Below are positions 44,502 through 52,712 of a DNA stretch of 64,000 bases, in pieces. This stretch comes from Methylobacter tundripaludum (GTDB taxonomy: Bacteria > Pseudomonadota > Gammaproteobacteria > Methylococcales > Methylomonadaceae): assembly GCF_002934365.1 (NCBI RefSeq), contig NZ_PTIY01000005.1, positions 62,001 through 126,000 of the forward strand, written 5' to 3'. The stretch's first letter is position 1. Each line of letters begins with the position of its first letter. The position numbers and the translations under genes were made by a program. Under the pieces are notes generated by a model. That model made no database searches. It was not told the DNA's origin and saw only the letters and a program-made list of their open reading frames with translations.

Positions 44502-45332
44502 TCAATTGACAAGCCTGATTCCGCTTTTATCGATAGTGATTAACTGTTGCTTGTACAGCGCGCCGATCGCCTGTTTAAATACCTTTTTACTGACCCCGAA
44601 TGCGGCGTAAATGGCTTCCGGCGGACTTTTATCGCTCAGCATCAGCACGCCGTCATTGGCTTTCAGTTTGGCCAGAATGCTGTCGGTCAGCGATACGACT
44701 TTGCCGTATCCCGGCTGATGCAAACTGAGGTCGATTCTACGGTCTTCCCGTATCTGCTTGATATAACCGTCCAGCTTTTGACCTTTTCTGACCGGCTGAA
44801 ACAACTCGTTCTCATACAGCATGCCCCAGTGGCTGTTGTTGACGATGGCTTTAACGCCCAGATCGGTTCTATCGGCGATAATCAGCGACACTTTCTGGCC
44901 GACTTCAAAATCGGTCGATTCATCGCTGAGCAGTTTATCAATCTTGGTGGTCGCTGCAATGCGGTTTTGCTCGTCGAGGAACACCTTGACCAGATAAGAC
45001 CGCCCTACTTCCATCTCGTGATATTGCTCACTGAACGGAACCAGCAAATCTTTCGGCAAGCCCCAATCCAGAAACGCGCCGACATAATTCAAAGACACCA
45101 CTTTCAGCCAGGCTATATCGCCTACCTGGGCCAGCGGCTTTTTGGTTGTGGCTGCCAGATGACCTTCCGAATCCACGTAAACGAATACGTCCAGGCTATC
45201 GCCGACCTTGCAGTTCGCAGGCAATTTTCTGTCCGCCAGCAGCACTTTTCCCGAGGTTCCGTCATCGAGATAGACATCAGCGCCCTGTTGCTTGACTACG
45301 TTCAGCTTATTTATTTTGCCGATATTTATCAT
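44502..45332 (-). CDS. CvfB-like S1 domain RNA-binding protein
   Basis: A 276-residue protein beginning MINIGKINKLNVVKQQGADV, with tandem S1-like domains (GDIAWLKVVSLNYVGAFLDW is the best) and a C-terminal winged helix (PPEAIYAAFGVSKKVFKQAI, GALYKQQLITID). This order matches the CvfB/YitL family, which binds RNA and affects virulence or stress genes in Gram-positives. In gammaproteobacteria the role is less known. It is not clearly in an operon with its neighbours. Confidence 0.88.
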   Translation of the reverse strand: MINIGKINKLNVVKQQGADVYLDDGTSGKVLLADRKLPANCKVGDSLDVFVYVDSEGHLAATTKKPLAQVGDIAWLKVVSLNYVGAFLDWGLPKDLLVPFSEQYHEMEVGRSYLVKVFLDEQNRIAATTKIDKLLSDESTDFEVGQKVSLIIADRTDLGVKAIVNNSHWGMLYENELFQPVRKGQKLDGYIKQIREDRRIDLSLHQPGYGKVVSLTDSILAKLKANDGVLMLSDKSPPEAIYAAFGVSKKVFKQAIGALYKQQLITIDKSGIRLVN

Positions 45333-45478
45333 AATTTATTGGATAGATTGGGGTTTAATGCATTCCGTCATTTTCAACAAAGCGTTTTTAACTCACCACG
45401 AAAACACGAAGTTTTATATTTTTCTTCGTGTCCTTCGGGGTCAGTCCTTTTAGCTTCGTTCGTGGTAAATCTTCAACA

Positions 45479-48385
45479 TCAACTGGTAATCACAAACCGC
45501 ACCGCATCCAGTCTTAGCTGCGCCGCCTGGATGTTTTCATGCGCCAGCATGGTCATATCCTTTAACAGTTCTATTTCTTCGGTCCTGATGGTCGGATTGA
45601 CTTTTTTCAGCCTGACCAGACGCTTGATCTCATTGCTTAACGACTCCAGCATGGCCTGAGTCGCATCATCGACTAACTGCTGCATCCCGGCTTTGGCTGT
45701 TTGCTCGGCCATGCTCAACAGGTTGATAAGATGCGGTCTTTGGCTGTTCAAAAACGCAATAATCTTGTGTTTATCGAATTTGATGCCTGCTTCAACCAGA
45801 TCGCGATGATCGATAGCCGCGCTTAAATCCTTCTGGTTTTGATCGATCAACACCCGGATCGGCGTATGGGGCAGAAACCGCCCGATCTGCAATTCCGCAG
45901 GCGCACTGCACTCGACAATAAACAGGCACTCCAGCAAAAACTGTCCGGCTTTAAGATCGCTATGCTTGATCACGCTGATAGCGGCGTTGCCGGTTTCAGA
46001 GGACAACACCATATCCATCGACGCAGTGACAATCGGATGCTCCCAGGTCATAAACTGCATGTCTTCCCGCGCCAACGCAATCTGCCGGTCAACGGTAACG
46101 GTCATGCCGTCTTCAGTCAATCCGGGAAAATGCGACACGCGCAAATGATCGCTGGGACGAACAATGAAGCAATCCGGCGAATGGAACTCGGTATCCACGC
46201 CGTAACATTCGAAGACGTCTTCCATATAGGGCCAAAGCACACCTTCCTTTTCGTAGCTGTTCAGTTGGCCGATCAGCTCGTCGGCCAATTCCTTGCGGCA
46301 GGAGTTCAACTCCAGCAATTGATCGCGGCCGTTATGCATTTGTGTTTCAAGCTCGGCGCTAAGTGCTTGAGTCTTGACGATAAGCGCATCGATAGCGGCG
46401 GAATCCTTACTCTCCAGCACAGCAGCCAGTTCATCGTGCAGAATATCCGCGACCCGTTGGGCCGATGAGCTGTTGCTGGCAAAGGCATTCAAACCTTCAT
46501 CGTACCAGCGGTACAGCACCGCATTGTCGCTATGCTCCAGATACGGCACATGAATCTGGATAACATGTTTCTGGCCGATACGGTCAAGACGGCCTATACG
46601 TTGCTGCAATAAATCGGGATTGACCGGTAAATCCATCAATATCAAATGATGCACAAACTGGAAGTTCCTGCCTTCGCTGCCGATCTCGGAACAGATCAAC
46701 AACCTGGCCGCACTGTCAGGATCGGCGAAATATGCCGCCGCCCGGTCGCGCTCGATAATGGTCATGCCTTCATGGAAAACGGCTGAGGCAATACCGGCGC
46801 GGTTTTTCAGGGTTTGCTCCAGGTCAATCGCGGTTTGCGCGTGTTTGCAGATCACCAGGGCTTTATCGCCAGGGATGGTGTGTATGCCGTCAGCCAGTCG
46901 GGAACTGGCGAGGCGATCGCCAGGGATGGTGTGTATGCCGCCCAATTGCTTAACCTTGTCCACCAACCACAGGTAGCGCGGATCTTGCTGCAAATCGTCG
47001 CTATTCGGCTGGCCTGATAACGCATAGCCGTAACGTTCACGCTCGGGAAAGCCCTGCACGGTTTGCCGCGAATTCCTGAACAGAATCCGTCCGGTGCCGT
47101 GATGATCCAGCAGCACGTTAACCAGCGCATCGCGCGCCGCTGCGGATTTTTCAGGGTCGTTAAGATTTTTCAACAAACCGTCGACATTGTCATCCTTAAG
47201 CAATTCGGTTAAATGGTGTTGCGCCTCTTCATTCAGCGCTTCCTTTGCCAACAACGATTTAGCCGCATTGGCCACCGGCTCAAACAAGCGCTCTTCTTCG
47301 ACAAACGCTGCAAAACTGTAAAACCGGTCGGGGTCAAGCAATCTTAACCGGGCAAAATGGCTTTCCTTCCCCAATTGCTCGGGAGTCGCCGTCAATAAAA
47401 TAAGGCTGGGGGAAACCCGGGCCAGTTGCTCGACAAACAGGTAATCAGCACTGGGGGCTTGTTCGCTCCATTCCAGATGGTGCGCTTCGTCCACAATCAC
47501 CATATCCCAGCCCGCATCTATCGCCTGCTGCTGTCGGCGCGGATAATTGGAAAAAAACCCCTGGCTGCATAGAATCAGCTGTTCGGTTAAAAACGGATTG
47601 TCGGAATTCGCATCCTCTCCACCTAAAGTCCTCAGGGAGGATTCGGCATCGGCGAGCATATCGTCTTCAACATAAGCGCCCAGACAACGCGCCTCGTCAA
47701 AAACGCTGAAACGCAGGTTGAAACGCCGCAGCATTTCCACCAGCCATTGATGCAACAGCGTTTCCGGCACAATAATCAAGACCCGGTTGCTCAAGCCGTT
47801 AATCAGCCGGTGATGCAAAATCAGGCCGGCTTCTATCGTTTTACCCAAGCCCACCTCATCGGCCAACATGATTCTCGGCGCCGACCGGTTAGCCGACTCA
47901 TGCGCGATAAACAACTGATGAGGAATAAGCGAAGCACGGCCGCCCAACAAGCCTTTAACCGGCGATTGCTGATGTTGCTGCAATCTGCGCCAGGTCTCGT
48001 AACGCAGTAAAAACCAGGCGGTGGGATCGACTTGGCCGATAAACAGGCGGTCCTGGGGCTTGTTGAATTGAATATGATGATTCAGTTCCACCTCGTCGAC
48101 ACGGACTTCCTGTCCGTTCTCGTTTTTGCCCAGATAAGTAATCAAGCCGTTCTGCTCGATTAAATCCGTGACGATGACCTTCTCTTCATCGATTGATTCG
48201 ATAACGTCGCCCGCCGAAAATCGGACGCGGGTTAACGGCGCATTATCTTGCGCATACATCCGCTTTTCGTCGCAGGCCAAAAAAAGCACCGTAATCCGCT
48301 TGTGCGCTACTTCAAGAATAAGACCTAAACCGAGCTCTGACTCGGTGTTACTAATCCAGCGTTGGCCGGGAATAAACTGTTCCAT
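45479..48385 (-). CDS. rapA: RNA polymerase-associated ATPase RapA
   Basis: A 968-residue Swi2/Snf2-type protein. The N-terminus MEQFIPGQRWISNTESELGL and helicase motifs LADEVGLGKTIEAGLILHHR (I), VDEAHHLEW (II, DEAH), LLTATPEQLG (III), SEIGSEGRNFQFVHHLIL (V) and QQRIGRLDRIGQ (VI) match E. coli RapA throughout. RapA recycles stalled RNA polymerase. Between the N-terminal and C-terminal helicase lobes, just before KALVICKHAQTA, an insert of about 25 residues contains GIHTIPGD twice; this is a repeat-derived in-frame insertion not seen in E. coli. Confidence 0.95.
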   Translation of the reverse strand: MEQFIPGQRWISNTESELGLGLILEVAHKRITVLFLACDEKRMYAQDNAPLTRVRFSAGDVIESIDEEKVIVTDLIEQNGLITYLGKNENGQEVRVDEVELNHHIQFNKPQDRLFIGQVDPTAWFLLRYETWRRLQQHQQSPVKGLLGGRASLIPHQLFIAHESANRSAPRIMLADEVGLGKTIEAGLILHHRLINGLSNRVLIIVPETLLHQWLVEMLRRFNLRFSVFDEARCLGAYVEDDMLADAESSLRTLGGEDANSDNPFLTEQLILCSQGFFSNYPRRQQQAIDAGWDMVIVDEAHHLEWSEQAPSADYLFVEQLARVSPSLILLTATPEQLGKESHFARLRLLDPDRFYSFAAFVEEERLFEPVANAAKSLLAKEALNEEAQHHLTELLKDDNVDGLLKNLNDPEKSAAARDALVNVLLDHHGTGRILFRNSRQTVQGFPERERYGYALSGQPNSDDLQQDPRYLWLVDKVKQLGGIHTIPGDRLASSRLADGIHTIPGDKALVICKHAQTAIDLEQTLKNRAGIASAVFHEGMTIIERDRAAAYFADPDSAARLLICSEIGSEGRNFQFVHHLILMDLPVNPDLLQQRIGRLDRIGQKHVIQIHVPYLEHSDNAVLYRWYDEGLNAFASNSSSAQRVADILHDELAAVLESKDSAAIDALIVKTQALSAELETQMHNGRDQLLELNSCRKELADELIGQLNSYEKEGVLWPYMEDVFECYGVDTEFHSPDCFIVRPSDHLRVSHFPGLTEDGMTVTVDRQIALAREDMQFMTWEHPIVTASMDMVLSSETGNAAISVIKHSDLKAGQFLLECLFIVECSAPAELQIGRFLPHTPIRVLIDQNQKDLSAAIDHRDLVEAGIKFDKHKIIAFLNSQRPHLINLLSMAEQTAKAGMQQLVDDATQAMLESLSNEIKRLVRLKKVNPTIRTEEIELLKDMTMLAHENIQAAQLRLDAVRFVITS
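46865..46940. repeat. 25-bp direct repeat, period 51 bp, inside rapA
   Basis: ATCGCCAGGGATGGTGTGTA with TGCCG following occurs at 46865-46889 and again at 46916-46940. The period of 51 bases is 17 codons, so the frame is kept and the protein gains a second GIHTIPGD. The join holds GGCGATCGCC, a palindrome. It looks like a small repeat element that inserted or duplicated within the coding sequence. Confidence 0.9.
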
Positions 48386-48542
48386 TTACTAAAATGCCAT
48401 TGAGTTAATATGGGTTCAAATAGGACGCCATTATAAGCGACACGGCAGAATTATTCCGGCAATTATGTTGCAGCGATTAGCTTGAACACAATCATCAAAC
48501 GATTGAATTCGTTAAGCAGTCATTAAGGTTACGGAGAATAAT

Positions 48543-48587
48543 ATGAATCCGAAGTTTATCACTGGCCTCACCGCCTTTGCCGACTGA
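48543..48587 (+). CDS. Very short open frame, possible leader peptide or gene scrap
   Basis: ATG at 48543 with GGAGAA 6 bases upstream starts a 14-residue frame, MNPKFITGLTAFAD, that ends in TGA. The sequence looks like the beginning of a signal peptide, so it may be a scrap of a deleted paralogue of the next two genes, or a leader. Evidence is limited to the ribosome site. Confidence 0.25.
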   Translation: MNPKFITGLTAFAD

Positions 48588-48618
48588 ATATAGAACTCAT
48601 CATTTAAGGAAGATTGCC

Positions 48619-48930
48619 ATGAAAAAACCGCTCTTTTTAAGCTCAGTGTGTGCACTTGCAGCTGTCTATTCATGTTTATCCTACGCGTCCGGGGGTAAGG
48701 GGCATCACAAGGAAAGACATGGCGGACATCATCATTCCGAGCAGGAGAGATATTATCCAGAACCTCCCCGTTATTCTAACTATCAGGACCCGCTCTCTCA
48801 CCAGGGGTTAGCAGGCGGTATTGTAGGCGGCGTTTTAGGCTATGAAATGGGTAACGGCAATCCGATTGCTACCGGATTGGGCGCAGCCGCGGGCTCTTAC
48901 CTCGGCAATGGGGTGGCTGGAAAACGTTAA
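48619..48930 (+). CDS. Glycine-zipper (2TM) envelope protein 1
   Basis: A 103-residue protein from the ATG at 48619 (AAGGAAGA upstream); the frame extends 14 codons earlier without a good start. It has a signal peptide, a His/Glu-rich linker (GGKGHHKERHGGHHHSEQER) and a C-terminal glycine zipper, HQGLAGGIVGGVLGYEMGNG followed by GLGAAAGSYLGN. Such proteins insert in or attach to the outer membrane. It is paralogous to the next gene 73 bases downstream. Confidence 0.8.
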   Translation: MKKPLFLSSVCALAAVYSCLSYASGGKGHHKERHGGHHHSEQERYYPEPPRYSNYQDPLSHQGLAGGIVGGVLGYEMGNGNPIATGLGAAAGSYLGNGVAGKR

Positions 48931-49003
48931 TCCTGTTTGATCGACCGGCAAGTTTGATTTTTGTTATCTCAACACCGAACCCAATAACACGAGGAAACAT
49001 CCC

Positions 49004-49390
49004 ATGAAAAAATTGTTTTTGTTACTTCAATTAACGGCTGCTGCAATCCTGTTTTCGCCGCTATCCTATGCCGATGATTGGGGACACCGTGGCCACGGCT
49101 GGGGACATCGTCACCACCATCATCACCACGACTATTATCCGCAACCGGAAGTGCATTACTATTACCCGCAGCCCCAGGTTCACTATTATCAAGCGCCACC
49201 GGCTCGTTATTACCCACAACCGCGGTATTCCAGTGATCCACGCTCGCACCAGGGATTGGCCGGCGGCGTCATAGGCAGCGTGTTCGGCTATGAACTGGGC
49301 AGCGGCGACCCTATCGCCACCGGACTGGGAGCGGCGGCAGGTTCTTTTCTGGGCAATGAAATCGGCGGGAATTACCAAAGAAGATGGTAA
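49004..49390 (+). CDS. Glycine-zipper (2TM) envelope protein 2, His/Tyr-rich
   Basis: A 128-residue paralogue of the previous protein with a signal peptide ending at SYA-DD. The middle is His-rich and Tyr/Pro/Gln-rich (GHRHHHHHHDYYPQPEVHYY) and could bind metals. The glycine zipper HQGLAGGVIGSVFGYELGSG plus GLGAAAGSFLGNEIGG matches its neighbour closely. The pair came from a local duplication. Function unknown. Confidence 0.8.
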   Translation: MKKLFLLLQLTAAAILFSPLSYADDWGHRGHGWGHRHHHHHHDYYPQPEVHYYYPQPQVHYYQAPPARYYPQPRYSSDPRSHQGLAGGVIGSVFGYELGSGDPIATGLGAAAGSFLGNEIGGNYQRRW

Positions 49391-49464
49391 TTCAATCAAC
49401 GCTCAATCATTTAGTTAGGAACGTGCATGAAATAACTTGAGCAAGTTTTATTTTTCATTTTTTA

Positions 49465-49529
49465 ACCATGAAGGACATGAAGCGGCATGAAAGGTTTAAG
49501 TCTTCATGTCCTTCATGCTCTTCATGGTA
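49465..49529. repeat. Imperfect inverted repeat after the glycine-zipper genes
   Basis: ACCATGAAGGACATGAAG near 49465 is mirrored by CTTCATGTCCTTCATG near 49502 and CTTCATGGTAA near 49520. It is a dispersed-repeat-like hairpin in a gap between convergent genes. Confidence 0.5.
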
Positions 49530-49562
49530 ATTGCCTAAATTAATTTATGCACGATCCTTAAC

Positions 49563-49593
49563 AAAAAAAGGGGGGCGGCTGCCCCCTTTTTTT
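49563..49593. terminator. Bidirectional rho-independent terminator
   Basis: An A-run, then GGGGGC (49571-49576), loop GGCT, GCCCCC (49581-49586) and a T-run. It can terminate the plus-strand glycine-zipper genes and the minus-strand signalling operon that ends at 49633. Confidence 0.88.
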
Positions 49594-49632
49594 ATTCAAC
49601 CGGTTTCTGCTGAATCAGGCTAAGCAACGCGT

Positions 49633-52600
49633 TTATGTGGAAAGCTTGGCTGCGATTTTTACGTTTAGCGCGCTTTCAAACTCTTCTACCGGTACCGGCT
49701 TGCCGAACAAGAATCCCTGATAAGTGAAACAGCCGTTGCTTTCCAGAAAAGTCCGCTGTTCTTCCGTTTCCACGCCTTCGGCAATAACTTCGATACCCAG
49801 ATTGGTGGCCATACCGATGATGGTCTGCACGATCACCGCATCGGTCGGTTTAACGGCCACATTACGCACAAAACTCTGGTCTATTTTCAACTGATCAAGC
49901 GGAAGTTGGGTTAAATAAGCCAGCGATGAATAGCCGGTGCCGAAATCGTCTATGGAAAAGCGCACGCCGATCTTCTTCAGCGCCTGCATCTTAAAAATAG
50001 TATCGTCAATGTCGCCCAACACCAAAGTTTCGGTGAGTTCCAACTTGAGCTTATCGGGATCGATCGCGATCTCTGTCAGCAGGGTGGATACCTGATCGAC
50101 AAAGTCGGCTTGGTGGAACTGGCAGGCGCTGACGTTGACGGCCAAGTGCAAACAACTCAAGCCGGGATCGGATTCCCAAGCCTTGAGCTGACGGCAAGCC
50201 GTTTCCAGCACCCACAACCCGATGGGTACAATCAATCCGGTATCCTCCGCCAGAGGAATGAACTGGGCGGGTGAAACCATTCCCCGTTCCGGGTGTAGCC
50301 AACGCAACAACGCCTCGGCGCCGAAGACCGCACCGAGATTATTAACCTGCATCTGATAGTAAAGCTTGAACTGGTTTTCGGGCAAGGCGCGGCGTAGCTC
50401 CGCTTCAAGCGCTATCCTAGCCTCCATCGCGGCATGGGTGGCGGGATCGAAAAAACGGATCGCATTGCGACCGGACCGTTTGGCTTGATACATCGCTGTG
50501 TCGGAGCGCTTAAGCAATTCATCAACCGTGAGTTCATGATTGAGGAATAAGCTAATGCCGATACTGGATGAACTATGGTATTCGTGTCCCTGCAAATCGA
50601 AAGGCTGATTGATGGCCGCGCGAATTTTCTCGGCGACAGCCTCGGCCTGTACCGCCGCCTCTTCGGCAACCGCACTGAGCTCACACAGAATAACCAGAAA
50701 TTCATCGCCGCCCAGCCGGGAAACCGTATCATTCTCGCGCAAACAAGCCTGCATCCGGGCGGCGATCTCAACCAGCAGCAAATCACCGATATGATGCCCC
50801 TTGGTATCGTTCAACTCCTTGAAATTATCCAAGTCGATGAACAGGATTGCGCCGTGGTTATGACTTCGTGCGCTGGAAGCCAAAGCTTGTTGCAGCCTGT
50901 CCTGCATCAGGCGGCGATTGGGCAAATTAGTCAACGGATCATAGAACGCCAGATTATGAATCGTTTCTTCGGCCTGTTTTTTCTGGGAAATATCCGAAAA
51001 CGTGGCGACATAATGAGTAACCTGCTTACCCTCAATAGTCGCGGCGATAATGCTCAGCCATTGGGGGTAAACCTCGCCATTCTTGCGTCGGTTCAATATC
51101 TCCCCCTGCCAGCACTTGTTGCGATTCAAACTCTCCCACATAGACCGGTAGAACCGGGCGTCCTGACGACCGGACTTAAGCAGGCGGCCGGGAGTTTGGC
51201 CGACGGCCTCTTCGGCAGTGTATCCGGTGATCCGGGTGAAGGCCTGATTGACCTTCAGGATAACCTGATTTGCATCGGTGATGGCTATGGCTTCCAGGGA
51301 CTCCAGCGCAATTGCGGCGATGCGCAGATCCGCTTCCGCTTGCTTACGCCCGGAGATGTCGCGGACAACCGCCTGGAGAACCGTCTTGCCATCCAGCTCC
51401 ATCGCGCTAAGCAGCACATCGGCTGGAAAACTCTCGCCGGTATCGGCACGCTTATGCATCCACTCAAACTGATGCGTACCTTTCTCGATTGCCGTGACGA
51501 TCCGCCGGGCGGCCAGCATCACTGAATCGGTACCGCAAGCTTGCTCCGGCGGCGACAAATCGGCGGGATATTTTGAATAGAACTCTCCCGGCGTCGCGCA
51601 ACCAAAAACAGTCAGGGCCGACTTATTACAGTCGAATAAGCCCTTCTCATCCAGCAGCATTATTGCGTCGCCGGTCATATCGTAGAGTGTGTGAAATTTT
51701 GTCTCCGAACGGCGCACCGCCTCATACGCCTGCTTTTGCTCGCTGATGTCGCGGCCAAAGGCGAATGCCCCGATAATTTCGCCATCACTGCCGCGTTCGG
51801 CAACAAAGCGGACATGATGGATACGCTGATCGCCGTCTGGACTTAATACCATAACTTCGACATGTCCCGGTTCGCCGGTGGCGATCACCCGTTCCAGCTT
51901 CGCCTGATAATTCTCTACGCCTATACAGCCGTCGAACCTGCTTTCCATCGGCGTCTTGCCGATCAGCGATTCAGACTTGACGTCCACCGTTTGCTCCATC
52001 ATGCGGTTAACGTAAACCGCGCGGCAATCCAAGCCGTAGCGGATGATATTGTCCGGCGAACTGTCCACCAGGGAGCGGAGTTCCTGTTCACGTCTGGCGA
52101 CGGAGATACGCAGAATCACGTTCTCGCACAGAGTGCGATAGGTACGCTGCGCGACCATGTCAGTCAGCAGCAGGAACAGCGCAATCATCGCGCTCATAGT
52201 AGTCTGGATTTCCGTGCCTTCGAGTAACAAGCGCACAATCACCGTTGCAAGCGCAGGTAATGAGAATGCCAGCAAGGACATCCTGTCGCTTGACAGCGTA
52301 GTAATGGCCGCAGAGGTCATCCCCCCCAGCGCAAAAGTCAGAAATACCTGATGCGTAAGATCATGCGAGGGAAACATCAATAAACTTGCCAGCCCCCACA
52401 CCAGGCCGATTGCAGCGATACTGATACGGAAACGCTGCAACCAGACGCTATCATTACCCTGCGCTGCGCGGCGATGCGCGACAAACAGCAGCATACGTGC
52501 GACCAATGCAACCATCAGCAGAATCAGCCAAGCGATGACAGCAGACGGGGCTACAATATTCCACTGCATAGCCGAAAAAATCAATGCTACCAGCGCATTC

Positions 52601-52701
52601 CCGACCACCGCCGTTGGCGTGTTGGCGTAAAGCGATCTTACCTGTTCGGCGCGAATCGCCGCCGTTTCTTCAGCGGCAGGTATGTTAGTAAAAACTTGCA
52701 T
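49633..52701 (-). CDS. Membrane PAS-GGDEF-EAL c-di-GMP enzyme
   Basis: A 1022-residue protein. Residues about 25-200 form a membrane sensor of six or so helices that is nearly the same as in the next gene upstream. Then come three PAS domains (about 205-570), a GGDEF domain with REND I-site and RLGGDEFLVIL, and an EAL domain with GAEALLRWLHPERG, LELTETLVLGD, DDFGTGYSS, LKIDQSF and AEGVETEEQ. Both catalytic domains look intact, so it can make and break c-di-GMP. It is the last gene of the signalling block; 11 bases separate it from the kinase gene. Confidence 0.93.
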   Translation of the reverse strand: MQVFTNIPAAEETAAIRAEQVRSLYANTPTAVVGNALVALIFSAMQWNIVAPSAVIAWLILLMVALVARMLLFVAHRRAAQGNDSVWLQRFRISIAAIGLVWGLASLLMFPSHDLTHQVFLTFALGGMTSAAITTLSSDRMSLLAFSLPALATVIVRLLLEGTEIQTTMSAMIALFLLLTDMVAQRTYRTLCENVILRISVARREQELRSLVDSSPDNIIRYGLDCRAVYVNRMMEQTVDVKSESLIGKTPMESRFDGCIGVENYQAKLERVIATGEPGHVEVMVLSPDGDQRIHHVRFVAERGSDGEIIGAFAFGRDISEQKQAYEAVRRSETKFHTLYDMTGDAIMLLDEKGLFDCNKSALTVFGCATPGEFYSKYPADLSPPEQACGTDSVMLAARRIVTAIEKGTHQFEWMHKRADTGESFPADVLLSAMELDGKTVLQAVVRDISGRKQAEADLRIAAIALESLEAIAITDANQVILKVNQAFTRITGYTAEEAVGQTPGRLLKSGRQDARFYRSMWESLNRNKCWQGEILNRRKNGEVYPQWLSIIAATIEGKQVTHYVATFSDISQKKQAEETIHNLAFYDPLTNLPNRRLMQDRLQQALASSARSHNHGAILFIDLDNFKELNDTKGHHIGDLLLVEIAARMQACLRENDTVSRLGGDEFLVILCELSAVAEEAAVQAEAVAEKIRAAINQPFDLQGHEYHSSSSIGISLFLNHELTVDELLKRSDTAMYQAKRSGRNAIRFFDPATHAAMEARIALEAELRRALPENQFKLYYQMQVNNLGAVFGAEALLRWLHPERGMVSPAQFIPLAEDTGLIVPIGLWVLETACRQLKAWESDPGLSCLHLAVNVSACQFHQADFVDQVSTLLTEIAIDPDKLKLELTETLVLGDIDDTIFKMQALKKIGVRFSIDDFGTGYSSLAYLTQLPLDQLKIDQSFVRNVAVKPTDAVIVQTIIGMATNLGIEVIAEGVETEEQRTFLESNGCFTYQGFLFGKPVPVEEFESALNVKIAAKLST

Positions 52702-52712
52702 TCGAATATCCG

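Noticed and set aside
44547-45659. Plus-strand open frame of 370 codons opposite CvfB and rapA
   Set aside because: It overlaps two well-supported minus-strand genes and has no recognisable domains.
50575-51525. Plus-strand open frame of 316 codons opposite the GGDEF-EAL gene
   Set aside because: Antisense of a gene with clear catalytic motifs; no family features of its own.
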